The position numbers and the translations under genes are program-made. This document shows positions 16,433 through 24,058 of a DNA stretch of 64,000 nucleotides, in pieces. Below the pieces are notes generated by a model. The model was given only the letters and a program-made list of their open reading frames with translations. It was not told the origin of the DNA and made no database searches. The stretch is from assembly GCF_001592125.1 (NCBI RefSeq), contig NZ_BCWI01000001.1:248001-312000 (forward strand). Reading direction: 5' to 3'. Numbering within the stretch: position 1 is the first letter of the stretch; each line of letters opens with the position of its first letter. The stretch is from Microbacterium hominis NBRC 15708. GTDB taxonomy: Bacteria > Actinomycetota > Actinomycetes > Actinomycetales > Microbacteriaceae.

Positions 16433-17206
16433 TCAGTGCCGCGCGGCGACCGCCTGAAGTGCGAGGTCCGCACGGTCGGTGACGAGGCCGTCCACCCCCA
16501 GATCGAGCAGCCTGTCCATGTCGTCGCGGTCGTTGACCGTCCACACGTGGATCTCGACGCCCGCCGCGTGCGCGGCGCGGAGCAGGCGCGGGGTGACGAT
16601 GCGCACCGCACCCTGGCGCTCCGGAACCTGGAGCGCGTCGACGTCGCGCAGCGCGCGGGCGACAAGGCGCGCCGAACCGGTGGACACCGCCGCCAGGACA
16701 CGCGCGATGGTGGCCCGGCCGGCGGACGTGGCGGGCTCGCCGCCGAGGTGGCGCGCCGCGTCCAGCGCGTCACGGCGACGCGCGTCGGAGAAGCTCGTCA
16801 GCAGCACGCGACCCGCGTGGGGGACGACGAGGCGTCCCACGGGCCGCGCGGCCGCCGCCGCCTTCACGTCGAGGTTGAAGCGCAGCGTCGGGAACGCCGA
16901 GAGGGTGTCCGCCGCGGTGGCGAGCCCACCCCGATCGGCCATGATGCGTTCGAGCTCCGCGTGGTGCACCGCCGCGATCGCGCGCGGGTCGCCGGTCACG
17001 CGTCGCAGGTCGTCGTCGTGGAAGAAGACCACGACGCCGTCGGCCGTGAGGTGACAGTCCGACTCGACGTAGACCGCTCCGGCGGCATGGGCCGCCGCGA
17101 ACGCGGCGACGCTGTTCTCCACGATGCCCTCGGCATCCGGGGGAACGAACCCGCGGTGGGCGAGCACCCGCGGCGACGACGTCCCCGTGAACCAGGGGTG
17201 GGTCAC
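16433..17206 (-). CDS. Glycerophosphodiester phosphodiesterase family protein
   Basis: 257 residues with the GDPD barrel. Hydrolyses glycerophosphodiesters (from phospholipid turnover) to glycerol 3-phosphate and an alcohol. Visible: AHRGF with the catalytic histidine (residues 16-20), EN in IVENSVAAF, ESDCHLTADG for the metal-binding acids, and FFHDDDL for the second histidine; near the C-terminus VWTVNDRDDM. There is no signal peptide, so it should be cytosolic. The GTG start overlaps the stop of the upstream SPFH gene by 4 nt, making a likely operon NfeD-SPFH-GDPD. Confidence 0.92.
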   Translation of the reverse strand: MTHPWFTGTSSPRVLAHRGFVPPDAEGIVENSVAAFAAAHAAGAVYVESDCHLTADGVVVFFHDDDLRRVTGDPRAIAAVHHAELERIMADRGGLATAADTLSAFPTLRFNLDVKAAAAARPVGRLVVPHAGRVLLTSFSDARRRDALDAARHLGGEPATSAGRATIARVLAAVSTGSARLVARALRDVDALQVPERQGAVRIVTPRLLRAAHAAGVEIHVWTVNDRDDMDRLLDLGVDGLVTDRADLALQAVAARH

Positions 17207-18183
17207 GACGGGTCGACGGGAGGCGTGTGCGGTGCGGGCGCGGCGCTCGGCGGCGGGGTCGGCCCGGATGCACCCGCGGCCGCCTCGGTGCGTGCGGCGA
17301 ACGCGCCGCCCAGGCCCTTCATCGCTTCGGTGAACTCGCTCGGGATGATCCAGAGCTTGCTCGATGCGCTGTTGCTGATCTTCGGCAGCGTCTGGAGGTA
17401 CTGGTACGCCAGCAGCTTGTCGTCGGGGCGTCCGGCGTGGATCGCGGAGAAGACGTTCTGGATGGCGGCCGCTTCACCTTCGGCCCGCAGGATCGCCGCC
17501 TGCTTGTCGCCCTCCGCCCCGAGGATGGCGGCCTGACGGCGTCCCTCCGCCTCGAGGATCTGAGACTGCTTCGAGCCCTCGGCGGTCAGGATCGTCGCGC
17601 GGCGCTCCCGCTCGGCGCGCATCTGCTTCTCCATCGAGTCCTGGATCGAGTGGGGCGGGTCGATGGCCTTGAGCTCGACGCGCGACACCCGCAGACCCCA
17701 CTTCCCGGTCGCCTCGTCGAGCACGACGCGCAACTGGCCGTTGATGTTGTCACGGCTGGTGAGGGCCTGCTCGAGGTTCAGCCCGCCGACGACGTTGCGC
17801 AGTGTCGTCGTGGTGAGCTGCTCCACCGCCGACAGGTAGTTGGCGATCTCGTAGGTGGCCGCGCGTGCGTCGGTGACCTGGAAGTAGACGACCGTGTCGA
17901 TCGAGACCACGAGGTTGTCCTCGGTGATGACCGGCTGCGGCGGGAACGAGACGACCTGCTCGCGCATGTCCACGAGCGGGCGCAGGCGGTCGATGAACGG
18001 GACGAGCAGGTTCAGGCCGGGGGAGAGGGTGCGCTGGTAGCGGCCGAGGCGCTCCACGACACCGGAGTAGGCCTGGGGAATGATGCGGATGGACCGGAAG
18101 AGGACCACGATCACGAAGATCGCGACGACGACCAGGAGGACGATCACGAAGATCTGTCCGACGAATGCTCCGACGTCGACCAT
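17203..18183 (-). CDS. SPFH/Band 7 membrane protein (QmcA/stomatin-like)
   Basis: 326 residues. One N-terminal membrane helix (residues 5-28, Val/Ile-rich), then a Band 7 domain (SIRIIPQAYSGVVERLGRY; PFIDRLRPLVDMREQ), a long Ala/Glu coiled-coil region with repeated AEG-AAIL units (about 195-245), and a proline-rich tail. Such proteins form ring-shaped assemblies on membranes and partner with NfeD proteins. The NfeD gene lies directly upstream with stop and start overlapping by one base. Start ATG 18183. Role in membrane organisation is family knowledge; no specific substrate is apparent. Confidence 0.93.
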   Translation of the reverse strand: MVDVGAFVGQIFVIVLLVVVAIFVIVVLFRSIRIIPQAYSGVVERLGRYQRTLSPGLNLLVPFIDRLRPLVDMREQVVSFPPQPVITEDNLVVSIDTVVYFQVTDARAATYEIANYLSAVEQLTTTTLRNVVGGLNLEQALTSRDNINGQLRVVLDEATGKWGLRVSRVELKAIDPPHSIQDSMEKQMRAERERRATILTAEGSKQSQILEAEGRRQAAILGAEGDKQAAILRAEGEAAAIQNVFSAIHAGRPDDKLLAYQYLQTLPKISNSASSKLWIIPSEFTEAMKGLGGAFAARTEAAAGASGPTPPPSAAPAPHTPPVDPS

Positions 18184-18698
18184 CAGTCGGTGCTCCTTTC
18201 GGGGGAGTCGGATGCCGCGGGGGACCCCGGGGCGGGAAGCGGGGCGGCGGGCGCGACTTCGACGGTCGCCCCGCGCACGGCGGTGACCACGGCACGGTCG
18301 CCCGGGCCGAGCGGCGCGGCGGACGGCGCGAGCTCGGCGGTCCACTGCTCTCCGTTGTCGAGGCGGACGTATCCGCGCCCGTCGACGAAGGCGGCGCTGA
18401 CGCGCGCACCCATCCCGTAGAGCGCGTCGACGTTCGTCGGGTGCGGCTGGCTGGAGCGGTGCAGTGCGCGCAGCAGGAGCGGGCGGATCGTGAACAGGAG
18501 CAGGGCCGACACGGCCGCGGCGATGAGCACCTGCAGCCACCAGGGGCCGCCGAGGAGGTTCACGCCGAGGCCGCCGATGAGCGAGCCCGCGGCCAGCATG
18601 AGGAAGGTGAACTCGAGGGTCAGCAACTCGATGATCACGAAGATCACGGCCAGCACGAGCCAGGCGATCCACAGATACTGCGTCAGATCGGGCAGCAT
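18183..18698 (-). CDS. NfeD family membrane protein
   Basis: 171 residues. Two or three membrane helices in residues 8-70 followed by an OB-fold domain (about 85-150: ARVSAAFVDGRGYVRLDNG, GDRAVVTAVRGATVEV). This is the short NfeD form without the protease part. NfeD proteins are almost always encoded beside stomatin/SPFH genes, as here, and probably act in the same membrane complex. It is the first gene of its operon; the 149-bp gap to the divergent SDR gene must hold both promoters. Confidence 0.92.
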   Translation of the reverse strand: MLPDLTQYLWIAWLVLAVIFVIIELLTLEFTFLMLAAGSLIGGLGVNLLGGPWWLQVLIAAAVSALLLFTIRPLLLRALHRSSQPHPTNVDALYGMGARVSAAFVDGRGYVRLDNGEQWTAELAPSAAPLGPGDRAVVTAVRGATVEVAPAAPLPAPGSPAASDSPERSTD

Positions 18699-18788
18699 GC
18701 GAGCTCCCTTCGAGTTCTTGTTCGAACCCTAACACCCGGTCTCTCCGTTGCGGTGGCCGCTCGCCGGTCGGCGCGAGGCCCCGGTTGA

Positions 18789-18794
18789 TAGTGT
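18789..18794 (+). promoter_or_regulatory. possible -10 hexamer TAGTGT for the SDR gene
   Basis: TAGTGT in the 149-bp divergent gap would give a leader of about 47 nt ending in the AGGAG ribosome binding site (18837-18841). Tentative; no -35 box is evident. Confidence 0.35.
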
Positions 18795-18847
18795 CGAGAA
18801 GGCCACGGCGAACTCCGCCCGGCATCCGTCATTTCGCAGGAGCAATC

Positions 18848-19612
18848 ATGTCCCAGCCCATTCCCGCCGGTTCGCTCGCCGGAAGGACGGCGCTCGTCAC
18901 CGGGTCCTCGCGCGGCATCGGCGCCGACACGGTCCGTTACCTCGCCGAAGGCGGCGCGAACGTCGTCATCAACTTCCGCAACAAGGCGCCGCGCGCGGAG
19001 AAGCTCGCCGCGCAGCTGCGCGAACTGGGCGTCGAGGTGCTCGTCGTGGGGGCCGACCTCACCGACCCGGGTTCCGTCGAGGCGATGATGACCGCCGTGC
19101 AGGAGACCTTCGGGCAGCTCGATCTGCTCGTCCTCAACGCCTCCGGCGGGATGGAGAGCGGCATGGGCGAGGACTACGCGCTCGTGCTCAACCGTGACGC
19201 GCAGCTGAACGTGCTCGATGCGGCCCTGCCGCTTCTGCACGACGGTTCCCGCGTCGTTTTCGTGACCAGCCACCAGGCCCACTTCATCCGCACGACGCCG
19301 ACCATGCCCGAGTACGAGCCGGTCGCCCTGTCCAAGCGCGCCGGCGAGGATGCGCTGCGTGAGCGGATCCCGGCTCTCGCCGAGCGCGGCATCGACTTCG
19401 TGGTCGTCTCCGGCGACATGATCGAGGGCACGATCACCGCGACGCTGCTCGAGCGCGCCAACCCGGGGGCCATCGCCGACCGTCGCGAGTCGGCGGGCAA
19501 GCTCTACAACGTGTCGGAGTTCGCCGCGGAGGTCGCTCTGGCCGCCGTCGAACCCGTTCCCGCCGACAACACGAGGCTCGTCGGAGACGTGAGCTCGTTC
19601 GGCGGGGAGTGA
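18848..19612 (+). CDS. Atypical short-chain dehydrogenase/reductase (SDR)
   Basis: 254 residues. Rossmann fold with the cofactor motif TGSSRGIG near residue 20 and NASGG in place of NAG. The catalytic centre is unusual. After the serine in TSHQ, the usual Tyr-x3-Lys is replaced: the sequence reads YEPVALSK, so Tyr is seven residues before Lys and a valine sits at the normal tyrosine position. Some SDRs of this subgroup may be binding proteins or use a shifted tyrosine. Start ATG 18848 is supported by CAGGAG 6 nt upstream. The S9 peptidase gene follows immediately and is probably in the same operon. Confidence 0.88.
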   Translation: MSQPIPAGSLAGRTALVTGSSRGIGADTVRYLAEGGANVVINFRNKAPRAEKLAAQLRELGVEVLVVGADLTDPGSVEAMMTAVQETFGQLDLLVLNASGGMESGMGEDYALVLNRDAQLNVLDAALPLLHDGSRVVFVTSHQAHFIRTTPTMPEYEPVALSKRAGEDALRERIPALAERGIDFVVVSGDMIEGTITATLLERANPGAIADRRESAGKLYNVSEFAAEVALAAVEPVPADNTRLVGDVSSFGGE

Positions 19613-19614
19613 GC

Positions 19615-21603
19615 ATGCGCGCCGTCGACATCACCTCCCTGACCACGGTCGGTCGCCCGAGCATCGCCCCCGACGGCGCGTTCTCGGTCTTCGCGACCTC
19701 GCGCCCCGACATCGACGCCGACCGCAACGTCGGCCAGATCTGGCGGATCGACCTGCCCGACGGCGCGCCGCGTCGACTGACGCGCGGCACGGCCGACGCC
19801 GAGCCGCAGGTGTCACCGGACGCCGGACGCATCGCCTTCGTCCGCGGCGACGCCGACGGCACTCCACAGGTGTTCGTCATCCCCGCGACGGGCGGCGAGC
19901 CGGTGCAGGCGACCGACGCCCGCGGCGGCGTCGGCTCGTACGCCTGGTCTCCCGACGGCACGCGCATCGCCTTCACCGCCCGCGTACCCGAGCAGGGCCG
20001 CTACGGCACCGTCGAGGGCCGCTCCGCCGATGCGGAGTCGCCGCGGCGCATCACCGGGGTGCGCTGGCACGCGAACGGTCTCGGCTACATCGGCGACCGT
20101 CCGTCGCACGTCTTCGTCGTCGATGCGCCGGATGCCGGTGCGGAGCCGTTCTACACGCCCGCGCCGACCGCGGACGGCGAGAACGCGGGCGCCAAGGCGA
20201 AGCGGGTCGCAGCGGATGCCGTCGCCCTGACCTCTGGGGCGGCATCGCACCACGGCGTCGTCTTCACCGCCGACGGTTCCCACGTGCTCACGGTGGTCGA
20301 CGAGATCGAGCACGACCGCCGCGACCTGCGCACCCCCCTCATCGCGGTCGCCGTCGACGGCTCGGGCAGCGTCGAGGTGATCGCGCGCGAGGCCGGCTAT
20401 TCCGTCGACGAGGTCGCCGTCGCGGCGGACGGCACGATCGCGATGCTGGCATCGCGGCCGGGTGCGTCGGGCATCGACTTCATCGCCCCCGACGTCGCGC
20501 TGTACGTCCTCGACGGTCCGGTGTCGGCGGTCGTCCCGCGTCGACTCACCGATCCCGAGGCGACCGACCTCGGCGAGGTCGGTTCGCACATCACGCCCAT
20601 CGGTGCCGAGTTCCTCGTGCAGAACCGCACGCGCGGCCGTGTCGAGTTGCTTCGTGTCACCCGCGACGGCGACGTCTCGGTGCTCGTCGACGGCGACGTC
20701 GAGGTCGGTGGACACGCGGCGGCGGGGGAGCGGATTGTCTACGCCCACGCGACGCCGCGAAGCCTCGGCGAGCTTTCGCTCGTCGGCGAGGGTGCCCTCA
20801 CGGCGTTCGGAGACGCGACGGAGCGCTCCATCGTGGTGCGTCCGGAGGAGCGGGAGATCGTCGGTCGCGACGGCTATCCCGTGCACGGCTGGGTCGCCGT
20901 CCCCGCGGGGGAGGGGCCTTTCCCCGTCATCCTGCAGATCCACGGAGGACCGTATGCGTCCTACGGCATACACGTCTTCGATGAGACCCAGGTTCTCGTC
21001 GACGCCGGCTACGCGGTCGTGTACTGCAATCCGCGGGGGAGTGCGGGCTACGGCCGCGCGCACGGACGCAGCATCCGTGGCGCGATGGGCACGCTCGACC
21101 TCGCCGATGTCCTCGACTTCCTCGACGGCGTGGTCGACGGCGACGACCGTCTGGACGGTGCCCGTGTCGGTATCCAGGGCGGCTCGTACGGCGGCTATCT
21201 GACCGCGTGGACGATCGCTCACGATCACCGGTTCGCGGCGGCGATCGTCGAGCGCGGGTTCCTCGATCCGGTCAGCTTCCAGGGAACGAGCGACATCGGC
21301 TCGTTCTTCGGCGACGAGTACGTCGGCACCGACCCAGAGGACATGGCGCGGCAGAGTCCGATGGCCGTCGTCGGTGCGGTGCGCACGCCCACGCTGGTGA
21401 TGCACTCGGAGCTCGACTTCCGGTGCCCGCTGGAGCAGGCGACGCGCTACTACACCGCCCTGAAGCGGCAGGGCACCGAAGCGGAGATGCTGATCTTCCC
21501 CGGCGAGAACCACGAGCTCACCCGGTCGGGTCGACCGCGACACCGCGTCGAGCGCTTCGATGCGGTGCTCGACTGGTGGGCGCGCCACCTGCCGGCCGGC
21601 TGA
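19615..21603 (+). CDS. S9 family peptidase (acylaminoacyl-peptidase/prolyl oligopeptidase-like)
   Basis: 662 residues (ATG 19615; an in-frame GTG at 19609 would remove the spacing to the GGGGAG ribosome binding site). The first 400 residues form a beta-propeller with WSPDG-type repeats (e.g. YAWSPDGTRIAFTA). The C-terminal alpha/beta hydrolase has the nucleophile motif GGSYGGYLT, the catalytic Asp in ELDFRCPLEQ and His in GENHELTRSGRP. Cytosolic serine peptidase that trims short peptides; exact specificity unknown. The gene ends at a strong bidirectional terminator. Confidence 0.93.
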   Translation: MRAVDITSLTTVGRPSIAPDGAFSVFATSRPDIDADRNVGQIWRIDLPDGAPRRLTRGTADAEPQVSPDAGRIAFVRGDADGTPQVFVIPATGGEPVQATDARGGVGSYAWSPDGTRIAFTARVPEQGRYGTVEGRSADAESPRRITGVRWHANGLGYIGDRPSHVFVVDAPDAGAEPFYTPAPTADGENAGAKAKRVAADAVALTSGAASHHGVVFTADGSHVLTVVDEIEHDRRDLRTPLIAVAVDGSGSVEVIAREAGYSVDEVAVAADGTIAMLASRPGASGIDFIAPDVALYVLDGPVSAVVPRRLTDPEATDLGEVGSHITPIGAEFLVQNRTRGRVELLRVTRDGDVSVLVDGDVEVGGHAAAGERIVYAHATPRSLGELSLVGEGALTAFGDATERSIVVRPEEREIVGRDGYPVHGWVAVPAGEGPFPVILQIHGGPYASYGIHVFDETQVLVDAGYAVVYCNPRGSAGYGRAHGRSIRGAMGTLDLADVLDFLDGVVDGDDRLDGARVGIQGGSYGGYLTAWTIAHDHRFAAAIVERGFLDPVSFQGTSDIGSFFGDEYVGTDPEDMARQSPMAVVGAVRTPTLVMHSELDFRCPLEQATRYYTALKRQGTEAEMLIFPGENHELTRSGRPRHRVERFDAVLDWWARHLPAG

Positions 21604-21617
21604 CCGACCGCATCCGC

Positions 21618-21666
21618 GATGCAGAAGCGCCCCGCGACCTCTCGGTCGGCGGGGCGCTTCTGCATC
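21618..21666. terminator. Bidirectional terminator between S9 peptidase and DUF308 genes
   Basis: A perfect 18-bp inverted repeat: arms 21618-21635 and 21649-21666 (core AGAAGCGCCCCGC), 13-nt loop. It lies between two convergent genes, 14 bp after the S9 stop, and overlaps nothing coding except that the DUF308 stop lies 4 bp beyond. No long T-tract, as is common in high-GC actinobacteria. Confidence 0.85.
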
Positions 21667-21669
21667 GGA

Positions 21670-22221
21670 TCACTTGCCGAACGAGAAGGCACGTCCGATC
21701 TGGATGACACCCATCACGACGGCCGAGATGCCCAGCAGCCACCACAGCACCACGGCGCCCCAGAGCGGCGAGAACAGCAGGGTGACGCCGGCGATGATCG
21801 AGATGATCGCGTAGAAGATCGTCCAGCCGCGCGACGGGGCCAGGTCGAGGGTCGACAAGGCGACGACGCCCTCGATGATCCACATGATGCCGACGAGGAT
21901 GCCGAGGAACGCGGCGAGGGTGACGGCGGTCGCACCGAGGTTGGTGAACGCGACGATGCCGGCGACGACGAACAGGACACCGAGCAGCACGTGTCCGATC
22001 CGCGACCAGCCGCCCTTCCCGGCGGCGAAGATGCCCAGGCCCGCGTAGACGAGACCGGCGATGATCGCGTAGACCGCGATGAGCGCGGTGACGACCATCG
22101 CGGTCTTGCCGGGCCAGACGAGGATGACGATGCCGAGGATGACCGACAACACACCACCCAGACCCAGTGCGGTCCGGATGCCGTTCGTTGCCGTCTTCTC
22201 GAGGGACGGTTCAGCAGTCAT
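21670..22221 (-). CDS. HdeD family (DUF308) membrane protein
   Basis: 183 residues, six predicted membrane helices arranged in three pairs, with the family repeats GVLSVILGIVILVWPG and GVLFVVAGIVAF. HdeD relatives in enterobacteria are linked to acid resistance, but the biochemical role is unknown and should not be transferred. A -10 TACCCT lies about 45 nt upstream on the minus strand and an AAAGGG ribosome binding site precedes the ATG. Single-gene unit. Confidence 0.88.
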   Translation of the reverse strand: MTAEPSLEKTATNGIRTALGLGGVLSVILGIVILVWPGKTAMVVTALIAVYAIIAGLVYAGLGIFAAGKGGWSRIGHVLLGVLFVVAGIVAFTNLGATAVTLAAFLGILVGIMWIIEGVVALSTLDLAPSRGWTIFYAIISIIAGVTLLFSPLWGAVVLWWLLGISAVVMGVIQIGRAFSFGK

Positions 22222-22265
22222 GGCGAAGCCCTTTCTGAAAATCTCCTGTGAGCGGAGATGTTCTC

Positions 22266-22271
22266 AGGGTA
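22266..22271 (-). promoter_or_regulatory. -10 hexamer TACCCT for the DUF308 gene
   Basis: Minus-strand TACCCT gives a leader of roughly 38 nt with AAAGGG in front of the ATG at 22221. Tentative. Confidence 0.4.
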
Positions 22272-22343
22272 GCGCTGTTGCGCGGACGGTGCGGAAAGTG
22301 ACGCGCGGAGTACGCGACGGTTTCGCCGACGGGGGAGAGGGGG

Positions 22344-22541
22344 TCAGGGCCTCGCGGAGCCGGAATCCTTCTCTGGCTCGCCGCGGCGCTCGATCGCCCC
22401 GAGGGCGAACGGAAGGCCGACGGCGAGGGAGGTCAGCATGAGGCCTCCGATGAAGACGAGCCCTTCGTACTCGGTGACGTTGAAAGCGAACCCCATGAGG
22501 TACATGCCGCCGAGGAACAGGACGAGGTAGAGGACGAACAC
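22344..22541 (-). CDS. Small two-helix membrane protein, unknown function
   Basis: 65 residues: MFVLYLVLFLGGMYLMGFAF begins the first membrane helix, and a second follows (GLVFIGGLMLTSLAVGLPFA), with a charged C-terminal tail (ERRGEPEKDSG). GTG start, with AAGGAG 8 nt upstream on the minus strand. I do not recognise the family. Coding is supported by length, ribosome binding site and clear membrane segments. It is divergent from deoC and shares the gap that contains an operator-like palindrome. Confidence 0.7.
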   Translation of the reverse strand: MFVLYLVLFLGGMYLMGFAFNVTEYEGLVFIGGLMLTSLAVGLPFALGAIERRGEPEKDSGSARP

Positions 22542-22596
22542 GGGGGAGTCTCCTTCGGAGGGAAGCGATCACACGCAGGTGATTCGTGTGCGTACT

Positions 22597-22614
22597 ATTA
22601 GTGTACTAACTAAT
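22597..22614. promoter_or_regulatory. Operator-like palindrome ATTAGT-N6-ACTAAT upstream of deoC
   Basis: Perfect 6-bp arms separated by 6 bp in an AT-rich island of an otherwise 70% GC region, between a divergent small membrane protein gene and deoC. The site overlaps candidate -10 elements (TACTAT 22593-22598; TAATGA 22612-22617). Size and symmetry fit a dimeric repressor of the TetR, MarR or GntR type. Which regulator binds is unknown. Confidence 0.6.
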
Positions 22615-22667
22615 GATCTGCGCGGGTGTCATCACGACCCCGCCGGCGACCCCCAGCCGAGAAGAGC

Positions 22668-23378
22668 ATGACCGACCAGACTCTCCCTCCCTCCGCGGAC
22701 TCCGATCTGCGGGGGATGATCGACCACACGCTGTTGACGCCGGAGGCCACCGCCGCCCAGGTCGACGCGCATCTCCGCGAGGCGCTCGACCTCGGTGTCG
22801 GCGCGGTGTGCATCCGTCCGACGCTGATTCCCGCCGATGCGTACGGGCTCCGCGTGGTCACGGTGTGCGGGTTCCCGTCGGGTGCCCACGATCCGCGGGT
22901 GAAGGCGCTCGAGGCCGAGCTGGCGCTGGCGCGGGGTGCGGACGACATCGACATGGTCGTCGACCTCGGCGCGGTGGCTTCGCACGACTGGGCTGCCGTT
23001 CGTCGTGACATCGATGCCGTCCGCGCGGTCGTGCCGAGCGAGAAGACGCTGAAGGTGATCATCGAGTCTGCGGCGCTCTCGGAGGACGAGATCATCCGCT
23101 GCAGCGAGATCGGTGCCGAGGCGGGTGTCGACTACATCAAGACGTCGACGGGCTACCATCCCGCCGGCGGGGCCTCGGTATCCGACGTCGCCCTGATCGC
23201 ACGGATCGTCGGGCCCCACGTCGGAGTGAAGGCGTCGGGCGGCATTCGCACCCGGGCGCAGGCGATGGCGCTCGTGAACGCGGGAGCCTCCCGCCTCGGC
23301 GTCTCGTCGACACGCGCATTGCTCGTCGACGCAGCTGCGGATGCCGCAACGGTCGGCGGGGGTGCCGTGTCGTACTGA
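22668..23378 (+). CDS. deoC: Deoxyribose-phosphate aldolase DeoC
   Basis: 236 residues. Splits 2-deoxyribose 5-phosphate into glyceraldehyde 3-phosphate and acetaldehyde in deoxynucleoside catabolism. Schiff-base lysine K158 in VDYIKTSTGYHP, the proton-relay lysine K188 in VGVKASGG and D95 in DDIDMVVDLG are all present; VCIRP near residue 50 is the family strand. ATG 22668 follows GAAGAG. The other deo genes (deoA, deoD, cdd) are not adjacent. Upstream lies a strong operator-like palindrome, so expression is likely repressor-controlled. Confidence 0.96.
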   Translation: MTDQTLPPSADSDLRGMIDHTLLTPEATAAQVDAHLREALDLGVGAVCIRPTLIPADAYGLRVVTVCGFPSGAHDPRVKALEAELALARGADDIDMVVDLGAVASHDWAAVRRDIDAVRAVVPSEKTLKVIIESAALSEDEIIRCSEIGAEAGVDYIKTSTGYHPAGGASVSDVALIARIVGPHVGVKASGGIRTRAQAMALVNAGASRLGVSSTRALLVDAAADAATVGGGAVSY

Positions 23379-23395
23379 CGCGCCCGGGGGGCGCG
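23379..23395. terminator. GC hairpin immediately after deoC
   Basis: CGCGCCC (23379-23385) pairs with GGGCGCG (23389-23395), loop GGG, beginning at the base after the deoC stop. No T-tract. Possible terminator. Confidence 0.45.
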
Positions 23396-23452
23396 CATGG
23401 GGCGCTCGGTGGCACCTGTCGCGTTCCCGGTCGGCCTTCTCCTGTAACGCCG

Positions 23453-23466
23453 ATAATGCACATTAT
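23453..23466. promoter_or_regulatory. AT-rich palindrome ATAATG-CA-CATTAT
   Basis: Perfect 6-bp arms with a 2-bp centre, 101 bp upstream of the DUF2087 gene and about 75 bp after deoC. It is the only AT-rich symmetric site in this 188-bp gap. It may be a repressor or activator site for the downstream gene pair; nothing in the window identifies its protein. Confidence 0.45.
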
Positions 23467-23554
23467 GTCAACTCGAAGAGAGCATCCGATGGTCGAGTGG
23501 TGTGCGGCGACGGCCGATGGTCGGTGCGCGAGCGGTTTCCGCTGCCAGCCTCGC

Positions 23555-23560
23555 TACCCT
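23555..23560 (+). promoter_or_regulatory. -10 hexamer TACCCT, leaderless start of DUF2087 gene
   Basis: TACCCT, 6 nt, then ATG 23567. This decides the start against the upstream ATG at 23456, whose extra 37 codons show no family similarity. Confidence 0.6.
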
Positions 23561-23566
23561 GAACGG

Positions 23567-24049
23567 ATGACGGACTCCCCCGAGACCTGGCGCGCGATCA
23601 TCGCGGCGTTGCGCGACGACGACGTCCGTGCGGTCCTCGCGGAGACGGCGTCCCCGCCGCGAACGCCACGAGCGCGCGAGCGAGCCCTCGACCGCCTCAC
23701 GGCTCTCGGCCTGGTGGTGCGCGGCGGCGACGGCATCCGCTTCGACGATGCCCCGCTGCAGGCTCTTCTGGTGGCGCCGCCTCGCCCTCGCGGGCCCGAG
23801 CGCTTCCTCGACCACGACGGTCGCATCGATCGGTATCCCTCGCAGCAGGGTGAGCGTGTCGCGCTGCTCCGTCTCGTCGCGGAGCGCGCCTTCTCCCCCG
23901 GCGTCGTCATGAGCGAGCGCGACGTCAACGAGCGGCTCGAGCCGTACGCGCCGAGCGGCGATGTCGCCGTGCTCCGTCGTCACCTGGTCGATCACGGACT
24001 CCTCGTCCGCACGCCGTCCGGGTCCGAATACACGCTCGCACGCGAGTAG
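23567..24049 (+). CDS. DUF2087 domain-containing protein
   Basis: 160 residues. Residues 1-70 look like a winged-helix segment (IIAALRDDDVRAVLAE, RALDRLTALGLVVRGGDGI). The C-terminal 75 residues match DUF2087: RFLDHDGRIDRYPSQ, then LRLVAERAFSPGVVMSERDVNERL, then VAVLRRHLVDHGLL. Domains of this kind are found in MarR/ArsR-like regulators and stand-alone proteins, so a DNA-binding role is plausible but not shown. A leaderless start is indicated by TACCCT. The MFS transporter gene begins 9 bp after the stop with its own hexamer. Confidence 0.8.
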   Translation: MTDSPETWRAIIAALRDDDVRAVLAETASPPRTPRARERALDRLTALGLVVRGGDGIRFDDAPLQALLVAPPRPRGPERFLDHDGRIDRYPSQQGERVALLRLVAERAFSPGVVMSERDVNERLEPYAPSGDVAVLRRHLVDHGLLVRTPSGSEYTLARE

Positions 24050-24052
24050 CGT
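24047..24052 (+). promoter_or_regulatory. -10 hexamer TAGCGT, leaderless start of MFS gene
   Basis: TAGCGT overlaps the DUF2087 stop codon (TAG); 6 nt later is GTG 24059. Confidence 0.55.
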
Positions 24053-24058
24053 TGAGGG

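Noticed and set aside
23456..23566. Upstream ATG giving a longer DUF2087 protein
   Set aside because: The extra 37 codons start inside a palindrome, have no similarity to the family, and a TACCCT hexamer sits exactly 6 nt before the ATG at 23567.
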